This document shows positions 59,325 to 64,000 of a stretch of DNA of 64,000 bases, piece by piece (within the stretch, counting starts at the first letter, position 1; each line of letters opens with the position of its first letter). Position numbers and translations under genes: made by a program. The notes under the pieces were generated by a model. The model ran no database searches. It saw only the letters and a program-made list of their open reading frames with translations, and had not been told where the DNA came from. Origin of the DNA: CAYPEL01 sp036479985 (GTDB lineage Bacteria > Pseudomonadota > Gammaproteobacteria > DSM-19610); assembly GCA_965224815.1 (NCBI GenBank), contig CBDDAF010000003.1:2728001-2792000 (forward strand). The letters run 5' to 3'.

Positions 59325-59396
59325 CTATAAGCAGCGCCTGCTGACTGTCGCACTCACTGCCGTTCGTGAGCCGTCGTCAGAGATGAGACGTTATCT
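59325..59396. other. attC-like recombination site 3
   Basis: R' GTTATCT (59390-59396). Inner pairs CTGAC/GTCAG (59341-59345 with 59376-59380) and CTCAC/GTGAG (59353-59357 with 59366-59370) surround the loop TGCCGTTC. The left outer box (CTATAAG) matches only partly. This is the most diverged of the three. Confidence 0.45.
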
Positions 59397-59440
59397 GCTA
59401 ATCAAATAACTGCTCACAAATGTAATTATTGAAATTTAAA

Positions 59441-59824
59441 ATGGCACGCGATCTGGAATCAAATAAAGAAAATGCAATTGCATTTTATCGGACGGCTTAC
59501 TTAGGGTATCCGTCTAAAGCGGTTGAAAAATATGTGGGTTCCGAATACATCCAGCACAATCCAGCAGTAGGTGATGGGAAGCAGGCCTTTATCGATTATT
59601 TTGACGAAATGGCCAGGGACTATCCAGATAAAGAAATCGCATTTTTACGGGCAGTGGCTGAAGGTGACTTGGTAGCTCTCCATACACATCAGACTTGGCC
59701 AGGAAATGATCAGTATGTGACGATGGATATTTTTCGCTTTGATGATCAAGGAAAAATTGTTGAGCATTGGGACTCTATACAGGAAGTACCGAGTGAATCA
59801 AAAAATGGTAATCCCATGTACTAA
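59441..59824 (+). CDS. SnoaL-like (NTF2-fold) protein
   Basis: A 127-residue protein of the SnoaL/polyketide-cyclase-like NTF2 fold. The marks are AIAFYRTAYLGYPSKAVEKYVGSEYIQHNPAVGDGKQAF, LVALHTHQTWPGNDQYVTMDIFRFDDQGKIVEHWD. Family members are small ligand-binding or hydrolytic enzymes. I took ATG 59441; an in-frame TTG at 59429 would add four residues. It lies directly after attC-like site 3, so it is either the last cassette or the first chromosomal gene. No attC-like site is visible after it. Confidence 0.85.
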   Translation: MARDLESNKENAIAFYRTAYLGYPSKAVEKYVGSEYIQHNPAVGDGKQAFIDYFDEMARDYPDKEIAFLRAVAEGDLVALHTHQTWPGNDQYVTMDIFRFDDQGKIVEHWDSIQEVPSESKNGNPMY

Positions 59825-60065
59825 GCTAGCACATGACAAGTCACCAAGCCGTGTGAAAATTCCGTGTAAAAGGTGATAATGCATGCGGTCATACCAAACA
59901 TCGATAGCATGCCCCAATGGGACATATACAAGGCATTAACCGAGATCAGATGAAGCGCTATATTTATGGTTATTACAATCGCATTAAGTCTTCCCGGTGC
60001 CTTGAGCGGGAAAATTCTCGTGTGGGAAAGATGTAAATGATGCAGGTGTTCCAGAAAATCATAGA

Positions 60066-60629
60066 ATGAATCAGAAAATGACAAAAGTAGAAGAAGCTTG
60101 GCTGGTGTATCAGAGGAAGCTACTCTCATTTATTCGTTCTAAGGTCGAATTAATAGAAGATGCTGAAGATATATTAGATGATGTCTTTGCGAAACTGGCT
60201 AAGACAGCTAATGAGAATGCTATTCCTGATAATGTTTCATCGTGGCTTTATCGTGTAACAAAAAATAGAATTGTGGACTATTACCGGGCAAGAAAAAGAT
60301 TTGATCAATTACCGGATGACCTTTCAGAGAAGCGTGAAGACACCAACGTAATTAAGCAGCTTTCAAAATGTATGCTGCCAATGATTCAAGCCTTGCCTGA
60401 AACGTATCAACAGCCTTTAATGCTGTCGGAAATCGAGGGGAAAAAATATAAAGAAGTTGCTGCTGAGTTAAATTTGAGTGTATCGGCAGTCAAGTCACGC
60501 ATTTTACGTGGCAGGGAAAAGCTTCATAAAAGCATGGTCAGTTGTTGTACGATTTATCGGAATGATGCCGGTGAAACAGTCGGTTATGAACAAAAAGTGG
60601 ATGGTTCCTGTGCCGATTGCGAAGATTAA
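60066..60629 (+). CDS. SigZ-like ECF sigma factor with Cys-rich tail
   Basis: A 187-residue ECF sigma factor. Region 2 shows AEDILDDVFAKLAKTANEN and VSSWLYRVTKNRIVDYYRARKR. Region 4 shows LPETYQQPLMLSEIEGKKYKEVAAEL and SAVKSRILRGREKLH. The tail holds CC, C and C in SCCTIYRNDAGETVG and DGSCADCED, as in SigZ-type factors, where such cysteines suggest a metal or redox switch. It is followed by an ArsI/CadI-type gene, so arsenic or heavy-metal response is a reasonable inference. No separate anti-sigma gene is next to it. Confidence 0.88.
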   Translation: MNQKMTKVEEAWLVYQRKLLSFIRSKVELIEDAEDILDDVFAKLAKTANENAIPDNVSSWLYRVTKNRIVDYYRARKRFDQLPDDLSEKREDTNVIKQLSKCMLPMIQALPETYQQPLMLSEIEGKKYKEVAAELNLSVSAVKSRILRGREKLHKSMVSCCTIYRNDAGETVGYEQKVDGSCADCED

Positions 60630-60725
60630 TTAAATAGTTGCATCCTTTTTACGGTTACTCCGTCTTTAACTTGTGAGCACACCACTATTTCGGCGGCAAA
60701 CACTTTAGTTAATCGGAGAAGCCAA

Positions 60726-61232
60726 ATGAAACGACTACATATACATATTGCTGTGAATGAGTTATCGGAAAGTATAAAATTTTACTCAACACTATTTAAT
60801 GCCGCACCTTCTGTTGAGCATGAAGATTATGCGAAATGGGATTTAACTGAACCTGCTGTAAATTTCGCCATCTCTAAACGGGGCCATACCAGTGGAATAA
60901 ACCATTTGGGTATACAAGTAGATTCAGAAGACGAGCTGGGGGAAATAGCTCAACGTCTTGATAACGCAGAATTCACCTCATCAAAACAAGAAGGTTCATC
61001 CTGTTGCTATGCGCATTCCAATAAACATTGGGCGCTGGATCCACAAGGAATTGCCTGGGAGTCATTTCATACATTAGGTGAAATTCCAATATTTGGAGAG
61101 GATACTAAAACAGATGCAGAAGATGAATCAACGGCTTGTTGTATACCATTAAAAATGAGTGATTCTGGCGACAAAGAGGAAGCTGCATGTTGTATTCCTA
61201 ATGAAGGTGATATTACTGGGTGTTGCGCATAA
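60726..61232 (+). CDS. ArsI/CadI-family glyoxalase-type metalloenzyme with Cys-pair tail
   Basis: A 168-residue vicinal oxygen chelate protein resembling ArsI (C-As lyase) and CadI. It begins LHIHIAVNELSESIKFYSTLFN, then has INHLGIQVDSEDEL, the paired cysteines in SSCCYAHSNKHWALDPQGI, and WESF with the metal Glu. These give the family's His, His and Glu ligands plus the arsenic-binding Cys pair. The tail after residue 125 adds three more CC pairs (ACCIP, ACCIP, GCCA), an unusual chelating extension. A GGAG site precedes the ATG. Likely role: demethylation of organoarsenicals or metal binding. Confidence 0.83.
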   Translation: MKRLHIHIAVNELSESIKFYSTLFNAAPSVEHEDYAKWDLTEPAVNFAISKRGHTSGINHLGIQVDSEDELGEIAQRLDNAEFTSSKQEGSSCCYAHSNKHWALDPQGIAWESFHTLGEIPIFGEDTKTDAEDESTACCIPLKMSDSGDKEEAACCIPNEGDITGCCA

Positions 61233-61294
61233 CAATATTTAGGATCAAAATAATATTTACACTGATCCCAAATATACTAATTAGGTAACGCTGT

Positions 61295-61717
61295 GTGGAA
61301 TCGCCGTTCTTTTATCTGATCCTGGCAGATGCATTATTACTACTGCATGTCTTGATAGTTATATTCATCGTTGTTGGGCTTATGGCCATATATACCGGTA
61401 GGGTATTCGCCTGGCCTTGGGTGAGAAATCCCTGGTTTCGAGTCTTGCATGCTGCGGCTATTGGCGTCGTCGCTGTTCAGTCCTGGTTTGGTATTATTTG
61501 CCCGCTCACCACCTGGGAAATGTCGTTTCGATATCGAGCGGGTGATGCTGTGTATTCTGGTTCTTTTATTTCGCATTGGCTGGAAACACTGTTGTATTAT
61601 CAAGCCCCGGCCTGGGTCTTTATCGTTGTCTATACCGTATTGGGAGTGTTGGCTGTAGCCAGTTGGTATTTTGTCCGCCCGCGGCCATTTAGGGTTCCTG
61701 AAAAAATGGGTGTCTGA
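61295..61717 (+). CDS. DUF2784 membrane protein
   Basis: A 140-residue inner membrane protein of the DUF2784 family. Four helices are visible (LADALLLLHVLIVIFIVVGLMAIY, VLHAAAIGVVAVQSW, and the WVFIVVYTVLGVLAVASWYF end), with CPLTTWEMSFRYRAGD between them as the family's signature loop. Function is unknown. It starts with GTG 61295. It is on the same strand as the ArsI-type gene but has a 60-base gap, so co-transcription is possible. Confidence 0.85.
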   Translation: MESPFFYLILADALLLLHVLIVIFIVVGLMAIYTGRVFAWPWVRNPWFRVLHAAAIGVVAVQSWFGIICPLTTWEMSFRYRAGDAVYSGSFISHWLETLLYYQAPAWVFIVVYTVLGVLAVASWYFVRPRPFRVPEKMGV

Positions 61718-61874
61718 CAAAGTCTTTATAAGATGAAGGTGGAATTAAAATATAATCCCTCCTGCACTGTATCTAACAGTGCAACCATCTAAGGCCGTTG
61801 GAAATAAGTAATCGTTAAGGCCCCTTTATTCAGATACAATGTGTGTTCAAAATAAATGCTTATAGGGGCATCTA

Positions 61875-62372
61875 ATGTTAAATAAAAAAACTAAATATCT
61901 ATTTTCGATTATCTTGCTTGCAATCACTACCGCAGCGTGTGCCAGCAGCTTGAAAGTAAGCAAAGAAACGACAGTTAATGCAAGCCCTAGTACTACCTGG
62001 AAGATGATTGGACATTTCAATCATCTGGATGTTTGGCATCCGGTTGTTGTAGATAGTAAATTAGTCGGTGATGGTACAGGTGTGGGCGCTGTTCGTGTAT
62101 TGACACTTGGTAATGGCGCATCTATTACAGAAAAGTTACTTTCTCATGATAACACAGCGCATAGTTATTCTTATGCGATTACCGAATCGCCGCTGCCTGT
62201 TGCTGACTATGAATCGACAATAAGTGTAATGCCTGCAGCTGATGGAAAATCCACTGTTAAATGGTCTTCTAGTTTTAACGCAAAAGGTGCCAGTGATGAA
62301 GAAGCAAAGAAAACTATTTCAGGTATTTATGATGCTGGTTTGGATAGTCTGAATAAGCATTTCAACCAGTAA
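61875..62372 (+). CDS. Exported SRPBCC-family protein
   Basis: A 165-residue protein. The N-terminal membrane segment (YLFSIILLAITTAACAS) ends in a lipobox-like TAAC, so it may be a lipoprotein. The mature part is a SRPBCC / polyketide-cyclase-like domain: VSKETTVNASPSTTWKMIGHFNHLDVWHPVV, GVGAVRVLTLGNGASITEKLL, SYSYAITESPLPVADYESTI. An exported START-like protein suggests lipid or hydrophobe binding in the envelope. It differs from the cytoplasmic SRPBCC protein at 603. Neighbours give no hint of the ligand. Confidence 0.8.
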   Translation: MLNKKTKYLFSIILLAITTAACASSLKVSKETTVNASPSTTWKMIGHFNHLDVWHPVVVDSKLVGDGTGVGAVRVLTLGNGASITEKLLSHDNTAHSYSYAITESPLPVADYESTISVMPAADGKSTVKWSSSFNAKGASDEEAKKTISGIYDAGLDSLNKHFNQ

Positions 62373-62451
62373 TAGGGTATGTATTTCGGGTGGCTGCGTA
62401 TCTACAACATCATTGTGCCTTGCTTGGGTTAAATAATTAATTATTACAATA

Positions 62452-62673
62452 ATGAGAGAAGTAGTTATTACAAAGGAACCCGTCGAGCTCTATAAGCTTC
62501 TGAAATTCGAAGGCATGGTTTCTAGTGGTGGTGAAGCGAAATTGGTTATCTCCGATGGACAGGTTTTAGTTAATGCGGAGATTGAAACCAGAAAAAGAAA
62601 AAAGATTGTTTCAGGTGATATTGTAGAGTTTGGGGATGAGAAGATTCGCGTTCGACTAATAGAGAATGGCTAA
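62452..62673 (+). CDS. ybcJ: RNA-binding S4 domain protein, YbcJ-like
   Basis: A 73-residue S4-domain protein (VELYKLLKFEGMVSSGGEAKLVISDGQVLVNAEIETRKRKKIVSGD). The loop-sheet S4 motif and the length match YbcJ, a small RNA-binding protein with weakly defined function, perhaps in ribosome or RNA handling. Cytoplasmic. No operon partner is evident; a REP pair follows. Confidence 0.85.
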   Translation: MREVVITKEPVELYKLLKFEGMVSSGGEAKLVISDGQVLVNAEIETRKRKKIVSGDIVEFGDEKIRVRLIENG

Positions 62674-62733
62674 TGTACAGGTTAAAGAACCTCTGATGTG
62701 TTGTGCATCTTATCATTGTAAACAGTACAAATT

Positions 62734-62800
62734 CTGTAGGAGCGACTTTAGCCGCGATAGGGCGCGTAGTGTTCATCGCGGCTGAAGCCGCATCCTACAG
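62734..62800. repeat. GTAG-type REP inverted pair, copy 14
   Basis: Diverged arms (GGAGCGACTTTAGCC and GCATCCTACAG). Flanks (ACCTCTGATGTGTTGTGCATC, AGATGCTCGCTAATTAA-like) resemble those of copy 3, so the two share an extended ancestor. Confidence 0.85.
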
Positions 62801-62833
62801 ATGCTCGCTAATTAAATATTGAAGGTAAGTGAC

Positions 62834-63370
62834 ATGGCAAACTCGTTTGGTGATCAGCTTGTAAAGGCGGGTCTGGTAAAAAGAGATCAGCTCAACAAGG
62901 CCAAGAAGTCGAAGCATAAGCAGCGGAAACAGGAAAGTAAGAAGGTTTCGGCTGTTAATGAAACGGCAGTGGCAGCCCGGCAGGTTGCAGCTGAAAAGGC
63001 AGCGCGTGATAGTGAGCTTAACCTGCAGAGAAAAGAAGCGGCTGATCAAAAGGCGATTCAAGCGCAAATCCGTCAATTAATTGAATTAAACCGGCTGCCG
63101 AAGGATGACGGTGATGTAGGCTATAATTTTCAGGATGGCGCGGCGATAAAGAAAGTCTTTGTTACTCAAGAAATCCACAATAAACTGCAGCGGGGTTTCC
63201 TGATTATCGTCAAGTATGATGCTGGATATGAGGTGATTCCTTCCGTGGTGGCAGAGAAAATCAAGCTGCGTGATTCAGGCTGTATTATTAACAGCGCATC
63301 GGTTCAACCGGAAGAGGGAGAAGACGATCCATACGCAGACTACAAAGTTCCCGATGATTTGATGTGGTAG
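62834..63370 (+). CDS. yaiL: DUF2058 family nucleoprotein-associated protein (YaiL-like)
   Basis: A 178-residue basic protein. It begins MANSFGDQLVKAGLVKRDQLNKAKKSKHKQ, then a long charged helix (about residues 30-80), and ends with a conserved IRQLIELNRLPKDDGDVGYNFQDGAAIKKVFVTQEIHNKLQRG domain. This is the DUF2058/YaiL layout. The function is unclear; the lysine-rich start suggests nucleic acid or ribosome binding. ATG 62834 was chosen, with a GAAGG site 13 bases upstream; a TTG at 62819 is the less likely alternative. Confidence 0.87.
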   Translation: MANSFGDQLVKAGLVKRDQLNKAKKSKHKQRKQESKKVSAVNETAVAARQVAAEKAARDSELNLQRKEAADQKAIQAQIRQLIELNRLPKDDGDVGYNFQDGAAIKKVFVTQEIHNKLQRGFLIIVKYDAGYEVIPSVVAEKIKLRDSGCIINSASVQPEEGEDDPYADYKVPDDLMW

Positions 63371-63409
63371 TCAATACGTAGAAAATAAACTATTACACTG
63401 GAGGTAAGT

Positions 63410-63697
63410 ATGTCTAACGAAGGTTATCACGAGTCAATTGAAGATCTGTCTAATGAAACGCGGGATATGCATCGCGCTATTACATCGCTGATGGAAGAGT
63501 TAGAGGCGGTGGACTGGTACAACCAACGTGTTGATGCATGTAAAGATAATGATCTTAAGGCAATCCTCGCTCATAACAGGGACGAAGAAAAGGAACATGC
63601 GGCCATGGTGCTGGAATGGATCAGGCGGAATGACCCTGCCTTTGACAAAGAATTGAAAGATTATATTTTTACTGATAAAACAATAGCGCATAAATAA
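63410..63697 (+). CDS. Encapsulated-ferritin-like protein (EncFtn family)
   Basis: A 95-residue two-helix ferritin-like protein. The segment THRAI-like MHRAITSLMEELEAVDWYNQRVDACKDNDLKAILAHNRDEEKEHAAMVLEWIRRNDPAFD is the EncFtn signature, with the Glu/His iron ligands (E, E, H in EELEAVDW and EEKEHA). EncFtn assembles as a decamer that oxidises iron inside encapsulin shells. This copy ends soon after the domain (FTDKTIAHK) and lacks the C-terminal cargo tail. No encapsulin gene lies before the window end. GGAGG precedes the ATG. Confidence 0.88.
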   Translation: MSNEGYHESIEDLSNETRDMHRAITSLMEELEAVDWYNQRVDACKDNDLKAILAHNRDEEKEHAAMVLEWIRRNDPAFDKELKDYIFTDKTIAHK

Positions 63698-63741
63698 TCG
63701 CTCAGATAGATAATTAAATTAAACTCATCTCTGGAGTCAGT

Positions 63742-64000
63742 ATGAAAATACTGGTACGCAATATATCCCGTGATACAAAGGAAGCAGAACTATTAGCCTT
63801 GTTCGAAGAGCATGGGAAGGTGCAGTACTGCAAGCTTGTGATGGATAAAGTGACGGGCAAGTCCAAGGGTTTTGGTTTCGTTGAAATGCCCAACGCAGGT
63901 GAGGCTAAAGTGGCGATCAAAGCGCTTAATTACAAGGATATCGATGGTCTTAAAATTCGTGTGAAAAAATCCGAAAAGCGGGCAGCGAATGTTGATGGAA
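63742..64000 (+). CDS. RNA-recognition-motif protein (3' end cut)
   Basis: The first 86 residues of an RRM protein. RNP2 is KILVRNIS and RNP1 is KSKGFGFVEM, within a single RRM domain (ELLALFEEHGKVQYCKLVMD, AIKALNYKDIDGLKIRVKKSE). Small single-RRM proteins of this kind are common in cyanobacteria and proteobacteria and may act in RNA stability or cold response. The end of the gene lies beyond the window. It has a GGAG site and follows the EncFtn gene by about 45 bases. Confidence 0.88.
   Translation, partial: MKILVRNISRDTKEAELLALFEEHGKVQYCKLVMDKVTGKSKGFGFVEMPNAGEAKVAIKALNYKDIDGLKIRVKKSEKRAANVDG

Noticed and set aside
59821..60129. Minus-strand 102-residue frame with a membrane-like stretch between SnoaL and SigZ genes
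   Set aside because: It overlaps the start of the SigZ gene, has no ribosome site and no family match; only a degenerate relic could be argued.
60660..60722. Another attC-like site before the ArsI/CadI gene (TTTAAC ... GTTAATC)
   Set aside because: The core does not fit GTTRRRY and the stem has only a few pairs.

Overview
The window looks like chromosomal DNA of a gammaproteobacterium. It carries tmcA, slyD, ypfJ-, aqpZ-, tcdA- and YaiL(DUF2058)-type genes, PEP-CTERM proteins, and a dense population of GTAG-headed palindromic intergenic repeats. Genus cannot be decided from the sequence. There is no rRNA, tRNA, integrase, transposase or CRISPR array. The first and last genes are cut by the window edges.

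1-15.8 kb: a haem-motif membrane protein, an SRPBCC protein, a PEP-CTERM protein and an alpha/beta hydrolase precede a four-gene leftward operon. The operon encodes a giant FAAL-ACP-KS-AT-DH-KR-ACP polyketide synthase, a DUF2156 acyltransferase-like protein, a tryptophanase-fold PLP enzyme and an O-methyltransferase. A divergent Sfp-type phosphopantetheinyl transferase completes a likely lipid-polyketide biosynthetic locus. The synthase has no thioesterase, so product release must be done by something else.

15.8-31 kb: an ECF sigma / anti-sigma-like pair with a YpfJ-type metallopeptidase; slyD; tmcA; a CpsD-like ATPase next to a second PEP-CTERM protein; a nucleotidyl-cyclase-like receptor overlapping an MscS channel with a cNMP-binding fold; a solute-binding protein; tcdA; a TatD nuclease; a spermidine-synthase-like protein; and a frameshifted DUF2288 gene.

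31-41 kb: an LEA-type lipoprotein, a DnaA-box cluster, a small protein plus DUF4212/sodium-symporter operon (the symporter has a single-base frameshift near its start), a membrane protein, and a 1,845-residue repeat-rich surface protein ending in an OmpA domain.

41-48 kb: a glycan or glycolipid locus with two GT2 transferases, a sugar isomerase-like protein, a polytopic membrane protein, an FAD oxidoreductase and an NAD-dependent epimerase. 48-57.5 kb: CDGSH protein, aquaporin, thioredoxin-fold protein, spondin-domain protein, a two-component system, DUF4197, msrA, Dabb and cupin proteins. A GGA-hairpin RNA candidate (possible CsrA/RsmA-binding sRNA) lies at 54.85-55.06 kb.

57.6-59.4 kb: three small genes of unknown function are separated by attC-like sites with matching core boxes, which looks like a short integron cassette array without an integrase. 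59.4-64 kb: a SnoaL-like protein, a SigZ-like sigma factor with an ArsI/CadI-type metalloenzyme, DUF2784, SRPBCC, an S4-domain protein, DUF2058, an encapsulated-ferritin-like protein with no encapsulin beside it, and an RRM protein cut at the window end.
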